Shown here one piece after another: positions 52,602 to 61,523 of a DNA stretch of 64,000 nt. Under the pieces are notes generated by a model. That model saw nothing but the letters and a program-made list of their open reading frames with translations, made no database searches and was not told the origin of the DNA. The stretch covers positions 1-64,000 of the forward strand of contig NZ_JAUOTO010000011.1 in the NCBI RefSeq assembly GCF_030546645.1, read 5' to 3'. Each line of letters starts with the position of its first letter. Within the stretch, counting starts at the first letter, position 1. The translations under genes were made by a program, and so were the position numbers. This DNA comes from Flavitalea plasmicola (GTDB lineage Bacteria > Bacteroidota > Bacteroidia > Chitinophagales > Chitinophagaceae).

Positions 52602-53501
52602 ATGAAAGTATCCGCCTATTCCTACGTGCGTAATGGTTTCCAGTACGATTACCCTTTTATCCAGGCCATTACGTCCGTCCTTCCCTTGTGCCATGAGTTT
52701 ATCATGGTGGTAGGGGATTCCACGGACGGAACCAGGGAGGCCATCGAGGCCCTGGGGGACTCCCGTATCCGCATTGTCGATACCATCTGGGATGAGCAGC
52801 TGCGTACTGCCGGCCGCATCTTTGCGCAACAGGCCAATATCGGGCTGGACCATGTGACGGGGGACTGGGCTTTCCATATCCAGGCAGACGAAGTATTGCA
52901 TGAAGATGACATTCCGCTGGTGCGGGCTGCCATGGAAAAGTATGCAGGCGACCCGGAAGTGGAAGGTTTCCTGTTCAATTTCATCAATTTTTTTGGCGAT
53001 TACAGGCATTACGGGCCTTCCCGCCGATTCCACCAGCATGAGATCCGTATTACCCGCAATGATCCTCATGTACGGTCGTATCGTGATTCACAAGGCTTCC
53101 GCATTTTCGAAAACCCCGAACGGCAGTGGGAAGAGAAAGGGCGTAAGCTGCGTGTCGTTCCCCTGGAGGCGCGTATATTCCATTACAGTCATGTAAAGAA
53201 TCCTGCCAACCAGGTGCGGAAAAGGGCGGCGTTCATCGCCCGGTATGAATCGGATGAGGTGGTGCAAAAATACCTGGAGACCAACAAGGATTTCAACTAT
53301 GCGGACTATGACTATTTAAAGATCTATGAGGGTACGCATCCCGCTGTCATGAAGTCTGTGATCGATGCCCAGGACTGGCAATTCCATTATGATCCTACGC
53401 GCAATGACATGAGCATAAAGGAAATGCTTATGCGCCGGCTGGAAGAGCTGACGGGCAAACAATTCTTTATCTACAAGAACTATACGATACTGAAAAAATA
53501 A
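52602..53501 (+). CDS. glycosyltransferase, GT2-like
   Basis: 299 residues. No TM helix. N-terminal AYSYVRNGFQYDYPF and IMVVGDSTDGTREAIEALG resemble the nucleotide-sugar half of GT-A enzymes, with IQADEVLHEDD near 90 providing a DxD-like acidic cluster. The rest has no match that I can name. Likely transfers a sugar to an unknown acceptor; may belong to surface polysaccharide synthesis though no such cluster is around. Its 3' end overlaps the convergent ispE gene by 22 bases. Confidence 0.8.
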   Translation: MKVSAYSYVRNGFQYDYPFIQAITSVLPLCHEFIMVVGDSTDGTREAIEALGDSRIRIVDTIWDEQLRTAGRIFAQQANIGLDHVTGDWAFHIQADEVLHEDDIPLVRAAMEKYAGDPEVEGFLFNFINFFGDYRHYGPSRRFHQHEIRITRNDPHVRSYRDSQGFRIFENPERQWEEKGRKLRVVPLEARIFHYSHVKNPANQVRKRAAFIARYESDEVVQKYLETNKDFNYADYDYLKIYEGTHPAVMKSVIDAQDWQFHYDPTRNDMSIKEMLMRRLEELTGKQFFIYKNYTILKK

Positions 53502-54295
53502 CCAGGAAAGAGGGATGCGTCCGGCAAAGTGAGTCCGGTGTCCCGCGGGAAAATGCCATAGAAAGCGGACCCGCTGCCCGTCATGGAGGCATATACGGCT
53601 CCGGCACGATATAATTGCTCTTTTATTTTTATCAGACCGGGGTGGGCAAGGAACACGGGCTTCTCAAAATCGTTCACCAGTTGATCCTTCCATGTCTCCG
53701 CCGGCTGAGCAAGGATCTCGCGGATGGATCTGCCTTCCTGGGCAGGGGTGCATTGGGAAAAGGCCCAGGCAGTGCCGATGTGAACGCCGGGGCTCACCAG
53801 CGCCAGCCAAAATCGCGACAGGTCCAATTCAATGGGCTCCAACTTTTCTCCCCTTCCTCCGGCCAGGCAGGGCTTGTTCAGGATGAAGAAGGGGCAGTCG
53901 CTGCCCAACTGTGCCGCATAGGCCATCAACTTTTCTTCATTCAACCCCAGCCGGAATTGCCTGTTTAGCTGCAGGAGCGTAAAAGCGCCGTCGGCCGAGC
54001 CGCCACCCAGGCCGGCCCCTATGGGAATATGTTTATGCAGGTGGATCTCCACGGGAGGCAGTTGTTCGAAATCTTTCTTCAGCAGCTGCCAGGCTTTCAG
54101 GCAAAGATTGGCGGAAGCATCTCCCGGTATCGGCAGACCGGTGGCGGTGAAAGACAACGCCTCACTTCGTATCGTCTCCAGGACATCTTTAACGGGTAGG
54201 GGGTAGAATGCTGTTTCCAGCTGGTGATAACCGTCTTCCCGGCGGCACAGGATCCGAAGTCCCAGGTTGATCTTACAATTGGGGAAAGACAGCAT
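53480..54295 (-). CDS. ispE: 4-diphosphocytidyl-2-C-methyl-D-erythritol kinase
   Basis: 271 residues. MEP pathway step that phosphorylates CDP-ME. GHMP-kinase ATP loop PIGAGLGGGSADG at 91-103 and N-terminal PNCKINLGLRIL with the substrate Lys/Asn are typical. ASMTGSGSAFYGIF near the C-terminus is the third GHMP motif. It follows the DUF151 gene with a gap of 1 base, so both are cotranscribed. The 3' end overlaps the glycosyltransferase gene by 22 bases. Confidence 0.95.
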   Translation of the reverse strand: MLSFPNCKINLGLRILCRREDGYHQLETAFYPLPVKDVLETIRSEALSFTATGLPIPGDASANLCLKAWQLLKKDFEQLPPVEIHLHKHIPIGAGLGGGSADGAFTLLQLNRQFRLGLNEEKLMAYAAQLGSDCPFFILNKPCLAGGRGEKLEPIELDLSRFWLALVSPGVHIGTAWAFSQCTPAQEGRSIREILAQPAETWKDQLVNDFEKPVFLAHPGLIKIKEQLYRAGAVYASMTGSGSAFYGIFPRDTGLTLPDASLFPGYFFSIV

Positions 54296-54296
54296 A

Positions 54297-54905
54297 CTAT
54301 CGGGCCTTACGTCGGCTGTTGATCTCGTCGCGGATGGCGATGGCGCGGATATAGTCTTCCTGTTCCAGCACCTCGTTCAATAATTTTCCCAGCTCTTCGA
54401 TGGTCATTATTTTGAGATCTTCCCGGGAGCCTCCTCCTTCGGGGGTGGTGGTCGTCGTGGCGGCAACACCTGTTTTTTTCTTTTTGGAAGAGCTGTCTTC
54501 CATCAGGATGCCGGCGCTGTCGAGGATATGCTCGTAAGTATAGATGGGGCATCCGAAGCGGACGGCAAGCGCCAGCGCATCGGAGGTCCTTGAATCGATC
54601 TCCACCGTATCATGTTCGCTGACACATACCAGCTTGGAATAGAAGATGCCTTCCTGCAGATCGCAAATAATGATCTCCTGGAGGTCGATGGTAAACGCGC
54701 TCATGAAGTTTTTCATCAGGTCGTGCGTGAGTGGGCGGCTGGGGTGCATTTTTTCCAATGCGACGGCGATCGCCTGGGCTTCAAAACCTCCGATGACGAT
54801 GGGCAGACGCCTCAGGCCGTTCACTTCACCTAACACAACTGCATAGGAGTGGGTTTGCGTTATGCTGTGCGATAAAGCCACTATTTCCAGTTCTATCTTC
54901 TTCAT
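54297..54905 (-). CDS. bifunctional nuclease family protein (DUF151) with UvrB/UvrC motif
   Basis: 202 residues. DUF151 domain at about 5-130 (LRRLPIVIGGFEAQAIAVALE, RTSDALALAVRFGCPIYTYE), then a low-complexity linker (SSKKKKTGVAATTTTTPEGG) and a C-terminal UvrB/UvrC motif helix hairpin (about 165-198, LGKLLNEVLEQEDYIRAIAIRDEI). DUF151 proteins were named bifunctional nucleases; the actual role in Bacteroidota is unclear. One base before ispE. Confidence 0.9.
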   Translation of the reverse strand: MKKIELEIVALSHSITQTHSYAVVLGEVNGLRRLPIVIGGFEAQAIAVALEKMHPSRPLTHDLMKNFMSAFTIDLQEIIICDLQEGIFYSKLVCVSEHDTVEIDSRTSDALALAVRFGCPIYTYEHILDSAGILMEDSSSKKKKTGVAATTTTTPEGGGSREDLKIMTIEELGKLLNEVLEQEDYIRAIAIRDEINSRRKAR

Positions 54906-54942
54906 AAATAATTCACGAAACTAAGGGATTTTATCCAAAAAA

Positions 54943-54983
54943 AATGTGACCGGCCCAAGCAGTAAAAATCGGCCTGGTCACAT
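54943..54983 (-). terminator. terminator after the etf operon
   Basis: TGTGACCGGCC / GGCCTGGTCACA with one bulge and a loop of about 16 bases. The minus strand continues CATTTTTTTTGG. It lies 109 bases after etfA. On the plus strand CATTTTTCG follows, so it may act both ways. Confidence 0.8.
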
Positions 54984-54997
54984 TTTTCGTCTAACGT

Positions 54998-55072
54998 CCT
55001 GAAAGGCGATGTCTTTCAGGGGCCCGCCCCCCCCAACGGCTTTACCTGCAAGGGGGCGTCTCATGTGAAATA
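54998..55072. other. GC-rich structured stretch after etfA
   Basis: Contains CCTGAAAG / CTTTCAGG (8 perfect pairs, 54999-55021), a run of eight C, and CGCCCCC/GGGGGCG pairing around it. No coding frame. It may be extra terminator structure or an uncharacterised RNA; the C run could be length-variable. Confidence 0.35.
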
Positions 55073-55091
55073 TTGACTATAAGGGTATTAT

Positions 55092-56057
55092 TTACGCCAA
55101 TCCCTTCAATTTCTTTACGGCGGCGATCAGCTTGGGAACCACCTCGAAGGCGTCCCCGACAATGCCATAATCGGCTGCTTTAAAGAAAGGCGCCTCGGGG
55201 TCTTTATTGATAACAGCTATGACCTTGCTCCGGTTCACTCCCGCCAGGTGCTGAATGGCGCCGGAGATACCGATGGCGATGTATAAATTGGGGGCGATGG
55301 CGATGCCTGTCTGTCCAACGTGCTCATTGTGCGGGCGCCAGTGGGCGTCTGCTACGGGACGGCTACAGGCCGTCGCCGCACCCAGGAGCCTGGCGAGCTC
55401 TTCCACCATTCCCCAGTTCTCCGGACCTTTCAGGCCCCTGCCGCCGCTGACGACGATCTCGGCCTCGGTGAGGGGGACCTGGCCGGAAGCCTGGGTGGCG
55501 GAGACGACCTTTACTTTAGGAGTGTCCGCCTGCACATTCAGCGCAGCTACTTCAGCCTGTCCATCGCTTGTCTTCGCTGCGAAGGAATTGGGGTTCAGCG
55601 CCACCACCTTTATGGGGCTGGTCAGGGATATATGGGCGAATGCCTTTCCGGAGAAGACGTTCTTTTTCACTACGAAGCCGTTGGACGTGTCCGGCAGGGC
55701 CACTGCTCCTGCCACCAGGCCTGCCTTCAGCCGGGCGGCCACCCGGGGGGCCACCGCCTTGCCGCTGAGGTTATTGGAGAAAATGACGACGGTAGCACCG
55801 GTAGCGCTTACCGCCTCCGCAATAACTTTTCCGTATACCTGTGCATCCAGGTGATTGAGGCTGTCCTGGGCCAGCTGATGTATTTTTTTAACACCATATT
55901 TGCCCAGGGCGGCCAGGTCTTCGGTGACGGTGCCCAACAGGAGCCCTTCGGCTGTGGTACCCAGCTGTTGAGCGACGGCTGCGCCATAGCTCAATGCTTC
56001 CAGGGACGCTTTTTTAACATGACCTTCAGAATGGTCTATAAATATTAATACTGACAT
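55092..56057 (-). CDS. etfA: electron transfer flavoprotein subunit alpha
   Basis: 321 residues. C-terminal FAD domain with GGRGLKGPENW near 205, HVGQTGIAIAPNLYIAIGISGA (split near 245-266) and AVINKDPEAPFFKAADYGIVGD near 280-300, all ETF-alpha hallmarks. Takes electrons from acyl-CoA dehydrogenases and passes them to the quinone pool. Follows etfB after 27 bases. Confidence 0.96.
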   Translation of the reverse strand: MSVLIFIDHSEGHVKKASLEALSYGAAVAQQLGTTAEGLLLGTVTEDLAALGKYGVKKIHQLAQDSLNHLDAQVYGKVIAEAVSATGATVVIFSNNLSGKAVAPRVAARLKAGLVAGAVALPDTSNGFVVKKNVFSGKAFAHISLTSPIKVVALNPNSFAAKTSDGQAEVAALNVQADTPKVKVVSATQASGQVPLTEAEIVVSGGRGLKGPENWGMVEELARLLGAATACSRPVADAHWRPHNEHVGQTGIAIAPNLYIAIGISGAIQHLAGVNRSKVIAVINKDPEAPFFKAADYGIVGDAFEVVPKLIAAVKKLKGLA

Positions 56058-56084
56058 GATTCTTTTTTTGGGAAATGGTGATGA

Positions 56085-56828
56085 TTAGAATGCCTTTGCC
56101 TCTTCGTGCAGCAGCCGGATCAGCTCTTCGGGGTTGTCCGCGGGCACCAGCCGGACGCCTGCCTTGGCGGGAGGGAGCTCGAACGACACTACGCTGGTGA
56201 GCGCTTCCACCGCCACCGGCTCTACTACTTTCAGGGGCCTGGTCCTGGCGCCCATGATCCCTTTCATGTTGGGTATGCGTTGTTCGGCGACTCCTTTCTG
56301 GCAGCTGACGACTACCGGGAGACTGACGCTATCCGTTTCTTCCCCGCCTTCGATCTCCCGTACAACCGTAGCCGTCGTTCCTTCAAGATCGAATTTCACT
56401 GCCAGGGATATATAAGGCAGGTCCAGCAATTCGGCCACCATCCCTCCGATGGAGGAGCCATTGTAGTCGATGGTTTCCTTTCCTGTGAATATGAGATCAT
56501 AGCCACCCGTTTTGGCAATTGCCGCGATCTGGCTGGCAATGTAAAAGCTATCGTGGTGATCTGCATTCACCCGGATGGCCTCATCACCTCCGAGGGCAAG
56601 CGCTTTGCGGATGATGGGCTCGGCATCGGCAGCGCCTACCGTCACAAGATGGAGCACCGTGGAAGGGTCTTTTTCTTTAAGCTCTATCGCCCTTACCAGG
56701 GCATACCATTCGTCATAAGGGTTGATGATCCATTGGACCCCCTCGGCAGCGAATTTCGTATTGTTCTGGGTGAAGGCTATCTTCGCCGTGGTATCCGGCG
56801 TTTTGCTGATACAGACTAATATCTTCAT
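56085..56828 (-). CDS. etfB: electron transfer flavoprotein subunit beta
   Basis: 247 residues from the ATG at 56828; the frame is open to 56939 but that part is intergenic. KILVCISKTPDTTAKIAF at the start, DLIFTGKETIDYNGSSIGGMVAELL near 115-140 (AMP site) and MGARTRPLKVVEP near 200 fit ETF-beta. First gene of etfBA. Divergent from the TPR protein gene; 109 bases between. Confidence 0.96.
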   Translation of the reverse strand: MKILVCISKTPDTTAKIAFTQNNTKFAAEGVQWIINPYDEWYALVRAIELKEKDPSTVLHLVTVGAADAEPIIRKALALGGDEAIRVNADHHDSFYIASQIAAIAKTGGYDLIFTGKETIDYNGSSIGGMVAELLDLPYISLAVKFDLEGTTATVVREIEGGEETDSVSLPVVVSCQKGVAEQRIPNMKGIMGARTRPLKVVEPVAVEALTSVVSFELPPAKAGVRLVPADNPEELIRLLHEEAKAF

Positions 56829-56937
56829 TATGGCGGAAGAGTTTTTAAGGTGACCAATAAAGTTGTTTATGCAACTAAAACAAAGATAAACTTTATAAAG
56901 ATAATTCCCAACCAAGAGAAAAAAAAATTTGACAGGC

Positions 56938-57249
56938 ATGGATAGGATAGAGAAGCTGAAGGCATTCCTGCAAAAAGACCCGCATGATGCGTTTGTAAAA
57001 CATGCGCTTGCGCTGGAATATGTGAAGAGGGAAGACGATGTTCTCGCCCGCCGGCTTTGGGAAGAAGTGCTGGAAAGAGATCCCGCTTATGTCGGATCGT
57101 ATTATCACCTGGGGAAATTACTGGAACGCACGGGCGAAAAGGAACTGGCTATCCACTGGTACCGGCAGGGTATGACGGCTGCCCGTGCAGCGGGGGAGGT
57201 GCGTGCATATAATGAATTGCAGGCGGCTTATGAAGACCTGACGGATTAA
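56938..57249 (+). CDS. small TPR-repeat protein
   Basis: 103 residues from the ATG at 56938. DAFVKHALALEYVKREDDVLARRLWEEVLERDP and AYVGSYYHLGKLLERTGEKELAIHWYRQGM (each split over about 30 residues) are two TPR-like helix pairs. No signal peptide. Adaptor of unknown partner. It lies 11 bases before tilS and is probably cotranscribed with it. Confidence 0.82.
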   Translation: MDRIEKLKAFLQKDPHDAFVKHALALEYVKREDDVLARRLWEEVLERDPAYVGSYYHLGKLLERTGEKELAIHWYRQGMTAARAAGEVRAYNELQAAYEDLTD

Positions 57250-57260
57250 AATACATTGCG

Positions 57261-58577
57261 ATGCAGCTGTTACAGGCTTTTAAGGATTTTGTCGATAAGG
57301 AAGCGCTTTTTTCTTCGAATGAGACATTGCTCGTGGCTGTCAGCGGGGGAATGGACTCGGTGGTACTGTGCGAGCTTTGCTGCCGGGCGGGATTTGATCT
57401 TATTATCGCGCATGTTAATTTTCAGCTGCGGGGAGAGGAGAGTGTGCGGGATGAGGCGTTTGTGCGGGAGATGGGAAGGAGGCTGGGCAAGCAGGTCATG
57501 GTGGAGAGGTTTGACACGACCCGGTATGCATCCGAAAAAAAATGTTCGATACAGGTGGCTGCACGCGAGCTGCGTTATCAGTGGTTCGAGCAGGTGCACG
57601 CGGGTCCCATCCTCACTGCCCATCACCAGGACGACAATATAGAGACGCTGCTGATGAATTTTTTTAAAGGGACGGGTATCGCGGGATTGCGGGGCATTCA
57701 GCCCCGGCAGGGCAGGATCGTTCGTCCCCTGTTGTTTGCTACCAAAGAAATGCTGCGGCAGTTTGCAGGAGAGCAGGGGCTTTCCTGGGTAGAGGACAGC
57801 TCCAATGCCTCGGATAAATATACGCGCAATTATTTCCGTCACCAGCTGATCCCTTTGCTGCAATCGGTGTATCCGGGCGTGACGGCGCACCTGGCCGATA
57901 ATATCCAGCGATTCCGGGAGATCGAGGTGCTTTACAGACAGGGGGTGGAACAATATAAAAAGAAGCTGCTGGAGAAGAAAGGGGAGGAGGTGCATATCCC
58001 GGTGGAGAAGCTACGACGATCGCAGCCCCTGCATACGCTGATATACGAGATCATACATCCGCTGGGATTTTCCCCGCAGCAGGTGTCCTCCGTGGTGGCG
58101 CTGCTGGATGCGGGATCCGGCAAATATGTTTTGTCGGCCAGCCATCGGATACTCAAGGATCGGAATTGGTTGATCATCTCTCCGCTGGCGGAGGCGCCGG
58201 CCGATCATGTACTGATCGAATCCCCGGCAGGCAAGGTCTTATATGAAGGAGGGACCCTGGATCTGCAACTGCTGACCGTGCAGGCACCCACGGCTGATGC
58301 GTCGATCGCGTGGCTGGATACGACGGCCATGCAATTCCCGCTGTTGCTGCGCAAATGGCGTCCCGGTGACTATTTCTATCCTCTGGGAATGCGGAAGAAG
58401 AAGAAGCTGGCCCGCTTTTTTATTGACAATAAGCTTTCGCTTGCGCAAAAGGAGAAGGTGTGGGTGCTGGAGATGGACAAAAAGATCATCTGGGTAGTAG
58501 GCATGCGGATAGACGATCGTTTCCGGATAACGGAGCGAACGAAGCAGGTGCTGAGAATAGCATTTCTCCCCCGTTAG
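57261..58577 (+). CDS. tilS: tRNA(Ile)-lysidine synthase
   Basis: 438 residues. Puts lysine on C34 of tRNA-Ile(CAU), changing its codon and amino acid identity. N-type ATP-pyrophosphatase loop SGGMDS at 28-33, plus THQDD-like HHQDDNIETLLMNFFKGTGI near 120-140 typical of TilS, and the C-terminal tRNA-binding domain with LRKWRPGDYFYPLGMRKKKKL. Stop overlaps the convergent rhomboid gene by 4 bases. Confidence 0.96.
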   Translation: MQLLQAFKDFVDKEALFSSNETLLVAVSGGMDSVVLCELCCRAGFDLIIAHVNFQLRGEESVRDEAFVREMGRRLGKQVMVERFDTTRYASEKKCSIQVAARELRYQWFEQVHAGPILTAHHQDDNIETLLMNFFKGTGIAGLRGIQPRQGRIVRPLLFATKEMLRQFAGEQGLSWVEDSSNASDKYTRNYFRHQLIPLLQSVYPGVTAHLADNIQRFREIEVLYRQGVEQYKKKLLEKKGEEVHIPVEKLRRSQPLHTLIYEIIHPLGFSPQQVSSVVALLDAGSGKYVLSASHRILKDRNWLIISPLAEAPADHVLIESPAGKVLYEGGTLDLQLLTVQAPTADASIAWLDTTAMQFPLLLRKWRPGDYFYPLGMRKKKKLARFFIDNKLSLAQKEKVWVLEMDKKIIWVVGMRIDDRFRITERTKQVLRIAFLPR

Positions 58578-59197
58578 AATCTCGGGTGCCGCATCTGGTT
58601 GATGAAAGTGTTGACGACGTCGGGATGCAAGGCGATGGTAAAGACGATCCCGAAGACAGATCCCCAGAGATGGGCGTCGTGGTTGACGTTGTCCCCCCCT
58701 TTCCTGGACATATAGATCGTATAGGCCAGGAAGAGAATGGCGTAGAGAAGGGCCGGCACGCCCAGCGCCCTGGAGCCGAAGAGATAGAGGGTCTCCCAGG
58801 GGTCGATCAAAATGAAAGCGAACATGACAGCGCAGACGGCTCCTGAGGCACCCAGGCTGCGGTAGTTGTAGTCATCCCGCCGTTTGAGATAGGTGGGTAT
58901 ATTGGCAACGATAATTGCGCTTACGTATAATATCAGGTAATAGTAGTGCTGTAATCCTAATTCTCCCCTGTACATCACTTCCAATGCCCGTCCGAAAGAG
59001 TAAAGGGTGACCATATTGAAGAGCAGATGGATGTAATCTGCATGGATCAATCCACAGGTAAAGAAACGGTAATATTGATTGCGCATGCTGATCGCCGGAG
59101 GCCAGAAGATCAGGTCATCCATGATGCGGGGATTATTGATGGCGGTGAGTGAGATCAGAGTGGTAAGGACTATAATACTGATGGTGATCGTGAACAT
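58574..59197 (-). CDS. rhomboid family intramembrane serine protease
   Basis: 207 residues, six TM helices. Catalytic Ser118 in SLGASGAVCAV and His176 in NHDAHLWGSVFG; the conserved HLLFNMVTLYSFG loop at 57-69 supplies the oxyanion and L1 elements. Cleaves TM substrates at the inner membrane. Substrate unknown. Four-base overlap with tilS at the 3' ends. Confidence 0.92.
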   Translation of the reverse strand: MFTITISIIVLTTLISLTAINNPRIMDDLIFWPPAISMRNQYYRFFTCGLIHADYIHLLFNMVTLYSFGRALEVMYRGELGLQHYYYLILYVSAIIVANIPTYLKRRDDYNYRSLGASGAVCAVMFAFILIDPWETLYLFGSRALGVPALLYAILFLAYTIYMSRKGGDNVNHDAHLWGSVFGIVFTIALHPDVVNTFINQMRHPRF

Positions 59198-59259
59198 TGA
59201 GATTTTTTTTAAAGATAGGGTATTCCCGTGACTACTTTTAGCGGTGGATGCGTTAAGTT

Positions 59260-59733
59260 TTATGAATGATGATATTTTTCATTGCGTAAGATCGTACAGG
59301 CTCTGTACAGCTGTTCTGCCAGTACCAGCCGCACCAATTGATGCGGCAAGGTCAGCTGTGACAGGGACCATTTGTAGTTGGCTCTTTGCAAGACACGATC
59401 ATCCAAACCATACGCGCCCCCGATGAGGAAGATAAGGTTCCGGATGCTTTCATTGGCACGTGCCTGGATAAATTGCGCCAGTCCTTCCGAGCTTTGTTGC
59501 CGGCCTCTTTCATCCAGGGCTACCAGGTGATCGTCTTTGCCGATGCTCTCCAATATCAAGTCACCTTCTTTTTTCTTCAGGTCTGCCGGAGACAGGGCGC
59601 CTGCGTTGCGGGGCGGAGAAACGATGATCCATTCAACGGGATAATAACGGCTGATCCTTTTCGTGAAGTCTTCCACTCCCGGCTTTACATATGCTTCATG
59701 GTCTTTTCCGATGGACCAGAGTTGTAGTTTCAT
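59260..59733 (-). CDS. rlmH: 23S rRNA (pseudouridine1915-N3)-methyltransferase
   Basis: 157 residues from the ATG at 59733; the frame extends to 59778 but that part does not fit the family. SPOUT methyltransferase: N-terminal LQLWSIGKDHEAYVKPGVEDF, knot region LIFLIGGAYGLDDRVLQ and C-terminal LPHQLVRLVLAEQLYRA. Methylates pseudouridine 1915 in helix 69 of 23S rRNA, using SAM. Confidence 0.95.
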   Translation of the reverse strand: MKLQLWSIGKDHEAYVKPGVEDFTKRISRYYPVEWIIVSPPRNAGALSPADLKKKEGDLILESIGKDDHLVALDERGRQQSSEGLAQFIQARANESIRNLIFLIGGAYGLDDRVLQRANYKWSLSQLTLPHQLVRLVLAEQLYRACTILRNEKYHHS

Positions 59734-59888
59734 TCGTACAAAATGTCTTTTTATCTCGAAATCATAATGTTTTTTCAATGGCCTCGGTGAATGCTTCGCA
59801 TTTGATGGTCGAATGGAACCTCGCAGCGCTTATGTCAAACAGCAGAGCTCGGTTTCATTCGGCGAAATTATCGAATAGACAGGAGATC

Positions 59889-61346
59889 TCAACCGGCATC
59901 CGGCAACGTGAACGAAATAACGCTGCCTTTGCCCGGCTCGCTTTCTATGTGCAGGGTGCCGCCGTTGCGGAGGAGGAACTCTTTACAGAGCATGAGCCCC
60001 AGGCCCGTGCCTGATTCACCTGCCGTGCCTTTTGTCGTATAATAATTGTTCTGGCTGATCATCTCTATGGCTTCGGCGTCCATGCCTTTGCCGGTGTCTT
60101 TCACCACGACCTCTATGCCCTTGATGGCTTTTTGTACGGTGAGGGTGATGGAGCCTTTGGCGGGCGTATACTTGATGGCATTGGAGAGGAGGTTCCGCAG
60201 CACCAGGTTGATCATATCCTTGTCTGCAAATGCGCAGAGACTGTCATCCACCTGCAGGATCACCCGGATCTGTTTGGCTTTGGCCTGCAGCTGCAGCAGT
60301 CTTGCCACATCCTTTATCTGGCCGGAAATATCGATCAGGTGGGGTTTGACGGCATCCGCCTGCATCTGGCTTCTGGCCCAAAGCAGGAGATTTTCCATCA
60401 GGCTGCTGGTATACGTCAGCTCGTTGACGACCTCCGGCACCATTTCCTTGATGTCATTTGCCGGCAGATCATATTCCTGCATATTACGAAAAAGGTTTCT
60501 CAGCGCGTAGATGGGAGATTTCAGGTCATGAGCAATGATGGAGAAGAGTTTGTTCTTGAGCGCATTCAGCTCTATGAGCTCTTCTGTCTGGCGTTGGAGC
60601 AAACGTTCTTTGATGGATAGGGCCTCTTTCTGTTGCAGGATACTATGCTGATAGCCTGCATTCTCGCGTTTGATGAGGAAGAGCCCATAAAAGATAAAGG
60701 CGATGGCCAGCAGCTGATTGAATAAATAGAAGTATATGTTCGCTGCCGCCAGCTGGTAGGTGTAATGTTTGCAGATCACGGCCAGGACGAAGTAGCTGAC
60801 CATGGACAGGCCGACCGAAAACAACATCTGATCGATCTCCTGGAGAAAGAATACGGATAAGATCCCGTAGAGGATAAAGGACAGTTCGACGCCCAGGTTA
60901 ATGCCGCTGAAATAAACGATGCTGGTGGCAAAAGGGTAGAGGACGAAATAGGCGAGCTGGGCGGGAAAATGATGGTGACGGGCATTTAGCCAGAGCACCA
61001 GCACGCTGACTAAAGCGGGGACGCTGGCTACGAGCCATACCAGGGCAGGCAGGCTGTGATTCTGTACCAGGCCCAGGGCAGGTACCAGGATGCCTGTGAG
61101 CAGCTGGAAAAAATTGAGCTGGTTGAATATGCGAAGCTTCCGCTTTTCATAATCGCCCATGGCAGCGACGAGACCGGTGTCTTTAATCTTTTCCAGGAAA
61201 CGGAGGCTCTTTTTGGCCGGTTGAAGCTGGGAAGCCCATGCCGGAAATTGGGATGCCCCCAACCTTATTTTGTCCAGCAGTTGCCAGCGGACAGAAGGCT
61301 TAGGCCGATGCGGAAATGCAAGCGGTTTTTGCGAGGTTAATTTCAT
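59889..61346 (-). CDS. multi-TM sensor histidine kinase, orphan
   Basis: 485 residues. Residues 1-70 are cytosolic and charged, about 75-230 hold six or so TM helices, then a coiled coil, HisKA with His273 in FSIIAHDLKSP and HATPase with NLLSNAIKY, DTGKGMD and GTGLGLMLC. The catalytic half resembles the TPR kinase at 19-21 kb (NNYYTTKGTAGESGTGLG versus KESITTYGTAREKGTGLG), so they are paralogues. No response regulator nearby. The signal is unknown; the TM block itself may be the sensor. Confidence 0.92.
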   Translation of the reverse strand: MKLTSQKPLAFPHRPKPSVRWQLLDKIRLGASQFPAWASQLQPAKKSLRFLEKIKDTGLVAAMGDYEKRKLRIFNQLNFFQLLTGILVPALGLVQNHSLPALVWLVASVPALVSVLVLWLNARHHHFPAQLAYFVLYPFATSIVYFSGINLGVELSFILYGILSVFFLQEIDQMLFSVGLSMVSYFVLAVICKHYTYQLAAANIYFYLFNQLLAIAFIFYGLFLIKRENAGYQHSILQQKEALSIKERLLQRQTEELIELNALKNKLFSIIAHDLKSPIYALRNLFRNMQEYDLPANDIKEMVPEVVNELTYTSSLMENLLLWARSQMQADAVKPHLIDISGQIKDVARLLQLQAKAKQIRVILQVDDSLCAFADKDMINLVLRNLLSNAIKYTPAKGSITLTVQKAIKGIEVVVKDTGKGMDAEAIEMISQNNYYTTKGTAGESGTGLGLMLCKEFLLRNGGTLHIESEPGKGSVISFTLPDAG

Positions 61347-61466
61347 GGGAATGAGATACGCGAGCCGAAAAATAAGTATTTTAATTTACAAAGGCAAGTC
61401 CCCGAGTGTCGTGTATATCAGGCTATTAAAATGTGATTAGCGTCCGCATAGCCTTCTCCGCGGCCT

Positions 61467-61474
61467 TATATTTG
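61467..61474 (+). promoter_or_regulatory. -7 box before the second CLC gene
   Basis: TATATTTG, an exact TAnnTTTG match, gives a leader of about 43 bases before the ATG at 61524. No good -33 TTTG at 19-21 bases. Confidence 0.4.
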
Positions 61475-61523
61475 TACCTTTAACCCCGGCGAAACAAGCT
61501 AATATTAATTCAATCAATGACAT

